NCBI RefSeq assembly: GCF_019740315.1
Contig: NZ_JAHXZR010000001.1
Coordinates: 890,930-954,929 of the forward strand
Direction of reading: 5' to 3'
DNA from: Oceanobacter mangrovi
GTDB taxonomy: Bacteria > Pseudomonadota > Gammaproteobacteria > Pseudomonadales > Oceanobacteraceae
DNA length: 64,000 nt
Each line of letters begins with the position of its first letter. Position 1 is the first letter of the stretch. This document shows, in pieces, positions 30,466 through 38,480 of the stretch. The notes under the pieces were generated by a model. It was not told the DNA's origin. It searched no databases and saw only the letters and a program-made list of their open reading frames with translations. A program made the translations under genes and the position numbers.

Positions 30466-31776
30466 ATGATGAACACTTTCGACAATACCGAAGCGCTGAA
30501 CTACTACCGTGCCACCCAGAAATACGATCTGCGTTTTGCCCCGTTGCAGGACGATATCGAAGCGGATGTGGTGGTGATTGGTGGTGGCTTCTCCGGCATC
30601 AACACGGCGCTGGAACTGGCCGAGCAGGGGGTTACCAATATCGTGGTGCTGGAAGCCCGGGTATTGGGTTATGGCGGCACCGGTCGTAACGGTGGCCAGA
30701 TCATGGCAGGTATTGGTCACGACCTCGACAAGATCGAAAAACACGTTGGCTCCGAAGGTCTGAAGAACATCATTGCGATCAGTAATGATGGCCAGAAAAT
30801 CATTCGCGAACGTATCGCCCGCTACGATATCGACGCCGATTTCTGCCACGGTTATGCCTACATGGGGTTTAACAAACGGCAGGAAAAAACCCTGGTGCAA
30901 TGGGAGAAAGACTTCCGCGCCATGAGCCCGGATGACGACATTGAGCTGCTGACCGGCAGCGCTGTGAAGACCGTGATTGGTTCCGATGCCTACAGCAGCT
31001 GTCTGAAGTACATGGGCGGTGGCCATGTGCATTCCCTTAACCTGCTGCTGGGGGAAGCGAAAGCGCTGGTGGGCTATGGCGCCCGCATTTATGAAAACAG
31101 CCAGGTGATTGCGGTGGAATACGGCGAGCGTGTCACCGTACGTACCGGCACCGGCTCGGTAAAAGCCAGCAAGATGCTGTGGGCCTGTGATTCCTGGCTG
31201 CAGGGCATGGAGCCTTACCTGCACCGCAAGACCATCAATACCCAGGCCTATCAAATGGCCACCGAAGTGCTGCCAGACAGCCTGATCGAGCAGATTTCAC
31301 CGATTCGGGGTGCCTACAGTGATATCCGCCCGGTGATCGACTATTACCGCGTCACCAATGAAAACCGGCTGCTGTTTGGTGCTGCCACCGACTTTATCGA
31401 ATACACCCCGACCGATCTGTTCGAGTGGAACCGCCAGCGCATGCTGAAGATTTTCCCCTATCTGAAAGACGTCAAAATCGACATGGCCTGGGGCGGCTGG
31501 ATGGCGGTTGGTGAAAACCTGTTCCCGCAAATCGGCAAGCTGCCGGGTCAGCACAATGTCTTTTACGTGCAGGGCTACGCCGGCTTTGGCGTAACGCCAA
31601 GCCATATCGTCTGCAAGGTGCTGGCGGAAGGCATTCTCGGTGGGTCGGATCGTTATGACCTGATGAGCTCGGTGCCGCATATCGATATCTGGGGCAAGGA
31701 TCATTTCCGCCGCGCCATTCTGAGTGCCGGTAAAACCTGGCACCAGTTATCCGGCTATTGGAACGGCCGCCGCTGA
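30466..31776 (+). CDS. FAD-dependent amine oxidase (gamma-glutamylputrescine oxidase PuuB-like)
   Basis: The 436-aa enzyme is of the DAO superfamily closest in layout to PuuB. The N-terminus has NYYRATQKYDL, then DVVVIGGGFSGINTALELAE (FAD motif), then GYGGTGRNGGQIM. YVQGYAGFGVTPSHIVCKVLAE forms the C-terminal FAD/substrate segment. PuuB oxidises gamma-glutamylputrescine to the aldehyde, releasing ammonia and peroxide. No glutamylputrescine synthetase (PuuA) is in the window, so the substrate may be a free amine or amino acid. The start is ATG 30466, since the upstream GTG has no ribosome site. An aldehyde dehydrogenase at 38.5 kb carrying the same operator type could oxidise its product. Confidence 0.85.
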   Translation: MMNTFDNTEALNYYRATQKYDLRFAPLQDDIEADVVVIGGGFSGINTALELAEQGVTNIVVLEARVLGYGGTGRNGGQIMAGIGHDLDKIEKHVGSEGLKNIIAISNDGQKIIRERIARYDIDADFCHGYAYMGFNKRQEKTLVQWEKDFRAMSPDDDIELLTGSAVKTVIGSDAYSSCLKYMGGGHVHSLNLLLGEAKALVGYGARIYENSQVIAVEYGERVTVRTGTGSVKASKMLWACDSWLQGMEPYLHRKTINTQAYQMATEVLPDSLIEQISPIRGAYSDIRPVIDYYRVTNENRLLFGAATDFIEYTPTDLFEWNRQRMLKIFPYLKDVKIDMAWGGWMAVGENLFPQIGKLPGQHNVFYVQGYAGFGVTPSHIVCKVLAEGILGGSDRYDLMSSVPHIDIWGKDHFRRAILSAGKTWHQLSGYWNGRR

Positions 31777-31900
31777 GTCAGGGTTGCTGACTCTGTTGTA
31801 ACAAGCATTTTGCTGGTTTGGGGCTACTGATCAGGGCGTAGCCGACAGCAATATTTTTATTCGTGGCTTTATAAGTGGCTGTACTGGCCAGGGGGGAGCT

Positions 31901-32392
31901 GTGCTTCCGAGTATCAAAACCATTGTTTATACATCGGATATTCGACCTGGTAGCCGACCGGCATTTCGTATGGCGGTGGCACAGGCACTGGCTCATCAGG
32001 CACGGATTATTTTCCTCCATGCCTGCGAGCCGTTTGATTCTGAAATGCAGGACATGGTGCGTGATTATCTGCCTGAGCGTATCAGCAACCTGCACGCCGC
32101 CCGCATTCTGGAAAACCAGCATCAACGGGTACATCAGCGTATTGAAGCCTTTCTGCAGCAGGAACTTGAGGACGGCCTGCAGTTGGCCGAGTCGCCACGC
32201 GTCGTCGTTCGTTCCGGCAAACCGGAACAAATCATCCTTGATGTGGCGAGGGAATTTAACGCCGAACTGATTGTGATGGGCGACCGTGCGTCATCAACAC
32301 TGTCGCGGCTGTTTCTGGGTTCTACCGCCCGCAACGTGATTCACCAAAGTCCGATCCCGGTACTCATCGTACCGCTGGCAAGACCACAATAA
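31901..32392 (+). CDS. Universal stress protein, UspA family
   Basis: This 163-aa single-domain protein starts at GTG 31901 with a strong GGGGGGAG ribosome site. It opens with the beta strand KTIVYTSDIRPGS and ends with the nucleotide-binding signature: LIVMGDRASSTLSRLFLGSTARNVIHQSPIPVLIVP contains the G-x2-G-x9-G(S/T) element of ATP-binding Usp proteins. It is separated by 18 nt from the TTT binding protein gene, and Usp genes are frequent partners of TRAP and TTT transporters. Its regulatory role is inferred from that pattern. Confidence 0.87.
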   Translation: MLPSIKTIVYTSDIRPGSRPAFRMAVAQALAHQARIIFLHACEPFDSEMQDMVRDYLPERISNLHAARILENQHQRVHQRIEAFLQQELEDGLQLAESPRVVVRSGKPEQIILDVAREFNAELIVMGDRASSTLSRLFLGSTARNVIHQSPIPVLIVPLARPQ

Positions 32393-32410
32393 CTCCGGAG
32401 AGACTAGCTC

Positions 32411-33358
32411 ATGCTCAAGATTGCAAAATACCTTGCACTGGCTGCTGTGGTGGCGGCCCCGCTGTCAGCGCCTTATGCAACGGCAGCGGATTACCCTAAT
32501 CGTCCCGTCAAGTTTGTGGTGCCCTGGCCTCCAGGTGACCTCGAAGACGTACTGACCCGGGTGATTGCTGAAGAAATGGCCAGTGAAACCGGCAAGCCAG
32601 CGACCGTGGTGAACAAGCCGGGTGCCGGTGGTGTTGTTGGTGCTGCGGACGTTGCCCGTTCGCGCCCGGATGGCCTGATGATTGGTTCCTTTGTGGCGGA
32701 TCTGGTGACCACCCAGCTGATGTCTGGCAATGCCCCGTACGACCAGAATACCTTTGAGCCTGTTGGTATCTTCCTCGACTATCCGTTTGTGCTGGCCACC
32801 AAAGCCGATGCGCCATACAACAACATGGCGGAGCTGGCGGCCTACAGCAAAGCCCACAAGGTTTCACTGGGCCACTTTGGTTACCAGGCGCTGCCAACCG
32901 CAATCACCTACAAGGCAGCGGATCAGCAAGGCATTGTGTTCAGCTCCGATGCCGCCTTTGATGAAAACAACTGCTCAACGCTGGCTAACGGCGATGCTGA
33001 CGTGATCAACACCACCACACAGCTGATTCTGTCTTGTCTGGCTTCCGGCGAGGTCAAACTGCTGGCGTCGCTGACCCGTGACCGGCTGTCGATTGCCCCG
33101 GATGTTGCCACGCTGAAGGAACAAACCGGGGTGGCGCAGACCACCTGGAATGGCCTGTTCGTGAAAAAAGGCACGCCTGAAGCCATCAAACAAAAGATCG
33201 CCGCCATTGCTGAAAAAGCCCTGCAGCGCGATGAGGCCAAAAATCTCAGTGCCAATACCGGCGCTGGCGTTTACTGGATTGGTGGCAAGGATGCCGAGCA
33301 AGTGATTGCCGACGACTACGCCAATGCCCAATCCCTGATGCAATACATCAATCGCTAA
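32411..33358 (+). CDS. tctC: TTT transporter periplasmic binding protein (TctC/Bug family)
   Basis: The 315-aa Bug-family protein carries a signal peptide ending ATAADYPNRPVKFVVPWPPGD, a classic TctC start. VVNKPGAGGVVGAADVARSRPDG is the ligand-loop signature, and the family helix KGTPEAIKQKIAAIAEKAL lies near the C-terminus. It binds a di/tricarboxylate or other carboxylated solute for the TctBA membrane subunits encoded just downstream. NNCSTLANGDADVINTT in the middle carries a Cys that could pair with the Cys in LILSCLASGE. Confidence 0.9.
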   Translation: MLKIAKYLALAAVVAAPLSAPYATAADYPNRPVKFVVPWPPGDLEDVLTRVIAEEMASETGKPATVVNKPGAGGVVGAADVARSRPDGLMIGSFVADLVTTQLMSGNAPYDQNTFEPVGIFLDYPFVLATKADAPYNNMAELAAYSKAHKVSLGHFGYQALPTAITYKAADQQGIVFSSDAAFDENNCSTLANGDADVINTTTQLILSCLASGEVKLLASLTRDRLSIAPDVATLKEQTGVAQTTWNGLFVKKGTPEAIKQKIAAIAEKALQRDEAKNLSANTGAGVYWIGGKDAEQVIADDYANAQSLMQYINR

Positions 33359-33456
33359 CCATCTCACCATTTCCAGTAGTCAGTCCGGCGGCCAGACCAG
33401 CACTGGCTGGCTACTGGTCTTTTTTCGACCATCTGACCGGTGGTCGAAAACGCACA

Positions 33457-34125
33457 ATGGCTTGTTGGACGGAAATCAAAGTGGCAACCCAATCGACTAC
33501 CAAAGAAATTTACCCTGCTGAGCCGCCGGAGCCTGCCGCACCGGAACTGCAGGCTGTGCAGGAACCGCTGGCAGCGCCGGGAGCTGGCATTTATCTGCTG
33601 TTATTGCTGCTCGGCACCGTGCTGCTGGCGCTCTTGCCGTGGCAGGCCAGCTGGATCGACACCAGCAAGGGTTGGTACATCCAGCCGATGATTGGCAGCA
33701 GTCTGGGGCTCGTCATCATGACGCTGTTTGCGGCCCTGCGGGTTGGTCAGGCTGCGCGGCGGGTGCTGGCAGACCGGGCCCAATCAGACCGGGCAGGGCA
33801 AACCAGCATGCGGCCAGACAACCTGATTAATCAGCTGGCCTGCGTGGTGCTGGGCTATCGCACCGCCATCATCTGCGGCCTGCTGTTCCTGTTGTATATC
33901 GAATCACTGTCGGTCGTGGGTTTTACGCTGTCGACGCTGCTGTTTATCACCACCTTGCTGTTGTTGAGTCGTTTGCTGAACCGTTTCTGGTTGCTGATGG
34001 CAGTGCTGGCAACCGCCATGATGGTGTTGGTATTCCGGGTTGGCGTCAGCGTCTGGATGCCGGATGTCTGGCTCTATGGTCTGTTACCTGACCAACTGGC
34101 GGACTTCGCCAATATGTATCTTTAG
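33457..34125 (+). CDS. tctB: TTT transporter small membrane subunit (TctB family)
   Basis: The 222-aa membrane protein has hydrophobic segments near residues 48-66, 80-97, 130-150, 155-175 and 180-205, preceded by a 45-residue hydrophilic, Pro/Ala-rich N-terminus that is longer than in most TctB proteins. TctB subunits accompany TctA in the inner membrane. ATG 33457 is used; a GTG at 33481 is an alternative that would shorten the N-terminus by eight residues. The stop is 11 nt before tctA with GGAGG in between. Confidence 0.8.
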   Translation: MACWTEIKVATQSTTKEIYPAEPPEPAAPELQAVQEPLAAPGAGIYLLLLLLGTVLLALLPWQASWIDTSKGWYIQPMIGSSLGLVIMTLFAALRVGQAARRVLADRAQSDRAGQTSMRPDNLINQLACVVLGYRTAIICGLLFLLYIESLSVVGFTLSTLLFITTLLLLSRLLNRFWLLMAVLATAMMVLVFRVGVSVWMPDVWLYGLLPDQLADFANMYL

Positions 34126-34136
34126 GAGGTCGCCGG

Positions 34137-35633
34137 ATGGATACCTTGTTATTGGGGCTGCATGAAATTTCTGCCCTCAACGTGCTGTTGGCGATTGTGC
34201 TGGGAGCGCTGATTGGCGTCACCATTGGCTCGATTCCGGGGCTGGAACCTGCCGGTGTGATGGCGATTCTGTTGCCGCTGACGTTCTCGATGGAACCCCT
34301 GGCAGGCGTTTCCCTGCTGCTTGGTGTTTATGGCGGAGCCTGGTATGGCGGCGCTATTCCGGCAATTTTAATGAACACGCCGGGTACGCCGGTGGCGGTG
34401 CTGACGACCTATGATGGCTATCCGATGGCACAGCGCGGGCAAGGTAAAAAAGCCCTGTCGATTGCCTATACCTCGTCATTTGTTGGTGGCCTGATCAGCA
34501 TCTTCTCACTGGTTACCCTGGCACCGACACTGTCGCAAGTGGCGCTGTTATTTGGCTCCGCCGAGTTCGCCATGCTGGCGGCGCTGGGGATGATTTTTGT
34601 GGTATTGGCCCACCGTAAACACGTGGTAGAGGCCGCCATGATGCTGGGGCTGGGGATTTTCCTCGGCACCATAGGGATCGATCGCTCGTTCAGTTCGCAG
34701 GTTTACACCTTTGGTGAAGTCTGGCTGCTCAACGGCATTCCACTGGTGCCTGCGGTGATCGGTTTGTTCGCCATGTCACAGGCATTTGTGTTGCTGTCGC
34801 AGCGTGGTCAGGATGCTTCTCGCACCAAGCTGGAAGGCGAGGGCATGTTTGCCGGCGTCTGGATTCTGTTCAAACACAAGGTGACGGTGATTCGCTCAGC
34901 CGCGCTGGGCGTGGTGATGGGGCTGTTGCCGGGCGTCGGCGAGTTTGGCTCGCAGTTTTTCTCCTACACACTGGCGCAGAAATTCTCCAAAACACCCGAA
35001 CAATTCGGCAATGGTGCCGAGGAAGGCATCATCGCATCGGAGACCTCCAACAACGCGGTGACGGCCTCGGTGATGATTCCACTGCTGGCATTCGGGATTC
35101 CCGCCGATGCCCTGATGGCGATGCTGTTGGCGGTGTTTATGGTGCACAACTACATTCCTGGCCCAACCTTGTTTAGCGAGCGGCCGGAGTTTATCGCCGG
35201 ACTGTATTTGTCATTGCTGCTGATGAACATCGTGGTGTTCCTCTACCTGACCTTTGCCACCCGCTGGATTGTTAACCTGACCCGCATTCGAGGCCGCTTT
35301 ATCGGCGCCTGTATTCTGGTGCTTGGCTTTATTGGTGCTTACAGCCAGAACTACCAGTTCTCGGATGCGCTGATTGCGCTGGGCTTTGCCGTGTTCGGCT
35401 ATGTGCTGCGCCGTAACGACATTCCGGCAGTGCCGATTATTCTGGGACTGGTGTTAGGGCCGGTGTTCCTAACCCGCTTCCGTCAGGCGATGGGCGTGGC
35501 TGATGGCGACATGAGCATTTTTGTCAGTCGGCCAATCAGCCTGGTGTTGCTGGCCTTGATTGTGTTGTCGATCGGGGTGTTTGTTGCCAGTCAGCTGCGC
35601 AGCCGATCGCCGTCGCCAGTTTCTCAATCGTAA
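34137..35633 (+). CDS. tctA: TTT transporter large permease (TctA family)
   Basis: The 498-aa, roughly 12-helix inner-membrane protein shows TctA motifs: GVTIGSIPGLEPAGVMAILLPLTF at residues 25-50, then YGGAWYGGAIPAILMNTPGTP and GIPADALMAMLLAVFMVHNYIPGP in the second half. It moves the solute captured by TctC using the membrane potential. It completes the operon Usp-TctC-TctB-TctA, which ends at a strong terminator at 35.7 kb. Confidence 0.92.
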   Translation: MDTLLLGLHEISALNVLLAIVLGALIGVTIGSIPGLEPAGVMAILLPLTFSMEPLAGVSLLLGVYGGAWYGGAIPAILMNTPGTPVAVLTTYDGYPMAQRGQGKKALSIAYTSSFVGGLISIFSLVTLAPTLSQVALLFGSAEFAMLAALGMIFVVLAHRKHVVEAAMMLGLGIFLGTIGIDRSFSSQVYTFGEVWLLNGIPLVPAVIGLFAMSQAFVLLSQRGQDASRTKLEGEGMFAGVWILFKHKVTVIRSAALGVVMGLLPGVGEFGSQFFSYTLAQKFSKTPEQFGNGAEEGIIASETSNNAVTASVMIPLLAFGIPADALMAMLLAVFMVHNYIPGPTLFSERPEFIAGLYLSLLLMNIVVFLYLTFATRWIVNLTRIRGRFIGACILVLGFIGAYSQNYQFSDALIALGFAVFGYVLRRNDIPAVPIILGLVLGPVFLTRFRQAMGVADGDMSIFVSRPISLVLLALIVLSIGVFVASQLRSRSPSPVSQS

Positions 35634-35706
35634 ATCATGAACCGGAACGGTAGCAGCCTACGGGATGTGGAGTTTTTAATCGAAGTTGAAGGCTATTGTT
35701 TTGAAC

Positions 35707-35742
35707 AGAAGAGCCCGGGTAAATCTGCTACCGGGCTCTTCT
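35707..35742. terminator. Terminator after the TTT operon
   Basis: AGAAGAGCCCGG pairs perfectly with CCGGGCTCTTCT around a 12-nt loop. The gene to the right is convergent (its stop is at 35759), so the hairpin can serve both strands. Confidence 0.82.
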
Positions 35743-35758
35743 GAGAGGCTGGGAATAT

Positions 35759-36532
35759 CTATTGACAGGGCAAAAATACAATATAGTCCTCACCACGGTT
35801 CCACGAGCTTAAATACCCTTTGATGTAGAAGCTTTCATTTGAAGCAAACTCGTCGTAAGCAGCAACAATAGTAGGGGCATCTTTGTCGCTTTTTAGTCCA
35901 CATACCGGTTGGCTGTCTTGATAAAATTCAGGATGAAGCAATTTTATAACTTTGTTTTGAATATGCCTATTGTCCAGTAAATTCTTGATGCCGGCCTCAA
36001 AATCGGATATGTAAACGGCGTGGTAGTAGTGCATAAATGCGATACAACGGCCTCCATGATTTGTAATATTCGCTATTAAATCGGTCATGAATATATTTCT
36101 GGCTAAATGGGAGCTTTGTTTGCAAGTACCATCAGATAGTTGTTTGGAATTACATGTGTCATATTGTTGATGTTGGTCGTAAGGCAAGTCCAGGCCAATG
36201 ATTTTTATTCCAAGGGATCGAGCTTTTTCGATGATTTTGAAATATAAAACACTGTTGCTGCCATTTCCCCAGGACCAGTTCTCTTCTAAAAATTCTGCCA
36301 GTTCTTTACTGCCACTGGCAGTATTACTGAATTTGTTCAGTTCTGATTGAAGGTTTGCGGGAAACATTTCCATTCCAAGATGCGTAAACCCTCGCCTTTT
36401 GAGTTCTGGTAGTGCCTTAAGGAATTCTATTTTGTATATATTGGTGTTATGAGATACCTCACCAAATATTGCGACCTCGATATTTCTGGGAAGCATTTCC
36501 TGATAGTTCACCGGGCGTCTTGTTTCCAGCAT
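35759..36532 (-). CDS. ChaN-like (haem-binding uptake/TIKI superfamily) protein
   Basis: The 257-aa protein shows the sequence signature of the ChaN/TIKI superfamily. IFGEVSHNTNIYKIEFLKAL mirrors the GExHDN opening of ChaN, GFTHLGMEMFP matches the second strand (GMEMF), and FMHYYHAVYISDF supplies the C-terminal histidines. Known relatives bind haem or act as metal-dependent proteases; the lack of a visible signal peptide argues against a classic periplasmic ChaN. Four cysteines (two in TCNSKQLSDGTC) may form a disulphide. It is AT-richer than neighbours and lies 26 nt downstream of a small secreted-protein gene in the same direction. Confidence 0.6.
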   Translation of the reverse strand: MLETRRPVNYQEMLPRNIEVAIFGEVSHNTNIYKIEFLKALPELKRRGFTHLGMEMFPANLQSELNKFSNTASGSKELAEFLEENWSWGNGSNSVLYFKIIEKARSLGIKIIGLDLPYDQHQQYDTCNSKQLSDGTCKQSSHLARNIFMTDLIANITNHGGRCIAFMHYYHAVYISDFEAGIKNLLDNRHIQNKVIKLLHPEFYQDSQPVCGLKSDKDAPTIVAAYDEFASNESFYIKGYLSSWNRGEDYIVFLPCQ

Positions 36533-36558
36533 TTCACTATTCCTTTTGTCTTTTCCAT

Positions 36559-36948
36559 TTATTGAGGCCCCAGGATTTTCATAATATAAAGACCGTAGGA
36601 GTCACCCGCTTTCGCAGCCATGGAACACCAGTTCATGACGTCGGGTGTGTCCATAATCTGGAAATGAAGTCTGCAAATATTGCCGAGAGATTCAGAAGAT
36701 GGCTGATCTACCGGTTGATTTGGCTCCGAGGTGTTTGAAAACTGCTTCAGTATCTCTTGCGCTTCTATATTTCCTTGCCTGGATGACAGAGAACACCAGC
36801 GTTGTACACCATTGAGGTCATGAATGCTGGCATGAGCCTGGCAGAGTTCAGCAACAGGCTGTTTTAATAACGGCCCTGCATATGAAGTAGAAATAGCCGG
36901 AAGAAATAACGCGAGCGTAAACAAACGCCGTTTTGAATATCTATCCAT
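36559..36948 (-). CDS. Small exported protein with two Sel1-like Cys-Trp-Cys repeats
   Basis: The 129-aa protein starts with a Sec-type signal (LALFLPAISTSYAG). Its mature part has two copies of a 35-residue unit. Each follows the pattern C-x3-H-x2-I-x-D-x3-V-x2-W-C-S, then x5-G and x6-I-x-K. The first begins LCQAHASIHDL and the second ICRLHFQIMDT. This is the helix-turn-helix spacing of Sel1/TPR repeats, with paired cysteines likely disulphide-bonded outside the cytoplasm. It is cotranscribed with the ChaN-like gene. The function is unknown; Sel1 repeats mediate protein contacts. Confidence 0.65.
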   Translation of the reverse strand: MDRYSKRRLFTLALFLPAISTSYAGPLLKQPVAELCQAHASIHDLNGVQRWCSLSSRQGNIEAQEILKQFSNTSEPNQPVDQPSSESLGNICRLHFQIMDTPDVMNWCSMAAKAGDSYGLYIMKILGPQ

Positions 36949-37148
36949 GATGATCCTGAGGCTGGCAGCAGAGGCAGCAAGATAAATCCATGATGGTAAC
37001 GGATGTTGTGACAGCTATAACAATTCCTGCCAGGTTGGTGCCTTAATTCTGATTTTGAGCAAACTGTCACGTATTACAGATATCCCGAAACAAGGTTGTT
37101 GCAACCGAACATTAACGAGCGTTGGGATATCTATTTATTGAACAGTTC

Positions 37149-38171
37149 CTACCCTTGGCTGCTGCTGCGTTGACGGGTTTCAGTCGGGCTTTCGCCATAG
37201 GCGCTGCGGTAGCTGCGGGAAAAATGGGCGGAATGATTGAAACCCCAGCGGAAAGCAATTTCACTGATGGTCAGTTGCTGGTTGGACGGGTCTTGCAAGG
37301 CTTCTCGGCAGCGTTGCAGCCGCTCATGCCAGATAAAGCGGCTGACGGTGGTGTCGTCCAGTTCGAATGCCCGCGCCAGTTGACGCCGGGAGGTATGCAG
37401 CTCGTGGCTGAGGCGCTCCAGCGACAGGTCTTCGAGTTGCAGGTTATTGCGAATCCACTGCTGACTGCGTAACAGCAGGTCATTGAGGCTGCGGTTATGG
37501 CCGGGCCGCTGTTGTTGATGCAGCAGTCCATAAAGTTCATCGAGCATCAGCCGCGCCAGCTGATCGGCCCGGGTTTGTGAATTGCCATCCAGATTGTGCG
37601 CCTGTTGCAGTAACCGAAACAGTTCCTGGCTGCTGTAGCCTCCGTGGTTGTGGTTACGGTCGAGCCGGATAATGTCTTTTTGATCCCAGCTGCCAAAACT
37701 CTCTTGTAACAACGAGTGGGGGATATCCACCACCACCATATCCATCGGCTGCTGGAACCCCTGGGCATAGGGCCGCACCGTGTTGTAGATCACCACATCG
37801 CCGGGCCCGTGACGGCTGCATTCGGTGCCCTGATAGGCAAAGCCGTCGCCTTCCAGCATCAGGCACATAAAGGCCGATTCGCGATCATCCTTGCGAATAT
37901 TGTCGAGGCTGCGCTGAATCGAATGGCGACTGGCCTGAATCCGGTTGAGCGTCAGTCCACCGAGCTGTCGGACCGTCAGATCGGCATCAATGCCACACTC
38001 CGGCTCGTCGGGGCAATCCAGGTTGATCATCTGGCTGTTGATGCAGTCGACCCAGAAGTCGGCTTTCTGCCTGGCAGGCAAATGACGGGTGCTGAAATGC
38101 GCGCGGCAGCCGGCCTTTGGCAGTGGCTGTGAGCGTGTTGGCGAGGCTGTTTGGGAGTGTGTGGCTGACAT
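37149..38171 (-). CDS. AraC-family regulator, FeaR-like, divergent from aldehyde dehydrogenase
   Basis: The 340-aa AraC regulator has an N-terminal AraC_binding_2-type domain (HGPGDVVIYNTVRPYAQGF, then MDMVVVDIPHSLLQ). The HTH pair is ERLSHELHTSRRQLARAFEL, then LTISEIAFRWGFNHSAHFSRSYRSAYGESPTE. The start is taken as ATG 38171; the longer frame to 38297 begins in the A/T-rich promoter zone without homology. It shares a 309-bp divergent region with the aldehyde dehydrogenase gene, which carries a near-perfect tandem 21-bp TGTCA-N8-CAAG repeat. This architecture copies feaR-feaB, in which FeaR activates an aldehyde dehydrogenase. Confidence 0.85.
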   Translation of the reverse strand: MSATHSQTASPTRSQPLPKAGCRAHFSTRHLPARQKADFWVDCINSQMINLDCPDEPECGIDADLTVRQLGGLTLNRIQASRHSIQRSLDNIRKDDRESAFMCLMLEGDGFAYQGTECSRHGPGDVVIYNTVRPYAQGFQQPMDMVVVDIPHSLLQESFGSWDQKDIIRLDRNHNHGGYSSQELFRLLQQAHNLDGNSQTRADQLARLMLDELYGLLHQQQRPGHNRSLNDLLLRSQQWIRNNLQLEDLSLERLSHELHTSRRQLARAFELDDTTVSRFIWHERLQRCREALQDPSNQQLTISEIAFRWGFNHSAHFSRSYRSAYGESPTETRQRSSSQG

Positions 38172-38480
38172 AGGAATACCCGGAATTATTATTGTATTTG
38201 GCACAGGGCGGCGTTGGTTGTGGTGTTCGATCCGTCCTGCTTCAACCGCTGGTACTAATTTAATAAATATATTAAGTTTTTTGAAGGGGCGCGCCACCTG
38301 ACTGTCTTGTCTGGACCTCTGTCTGGATTCGCGGCTGGGCTACAGGCAGGATCGAGACGCGGCCAGAGTGGATCTGGCCGCTGTCAGCCTCAATCAAGCT
38401 GCTGTCAGCCTCGATCAAGCATTGAGAGCCCGATCCGCCCAATAATCCGGCTATTACAACAATAACTCCGGAGATCCGGC
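38172..38480. other. Divergent promoter region, AraC/aldehyde dehydrogenase
   Basis: The 309 bp between the two divergent starts include an A/T-rich stretch near 38255-38285 beside the regulator gene. The tandem operator at 38380-38421 lies on the dehydrogenase side, about 60 nt upstream of that start. No coding sequence is recognised. Confidence 0.55.
38380..38421 (+). promoter_or_regulatory. Tandem 21-bp direct repeat, candidate FeaR-type operator of the aldehyde dehydrogenase gene
   Basis: Two head-to-tail 21-bp units match at 19 of 21 positions and read TGTCA-GCCTCAAT-CAAG and TGTCA-GCCTCGAT-CAAG. The repeat ends about 60 nt before ATG 38481, the right distance for an AraC-type activator to touch RNA polymerase. 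It shares TGTCA-N8-CAA with the sites at 28242-28283. Confidence 0.7.
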
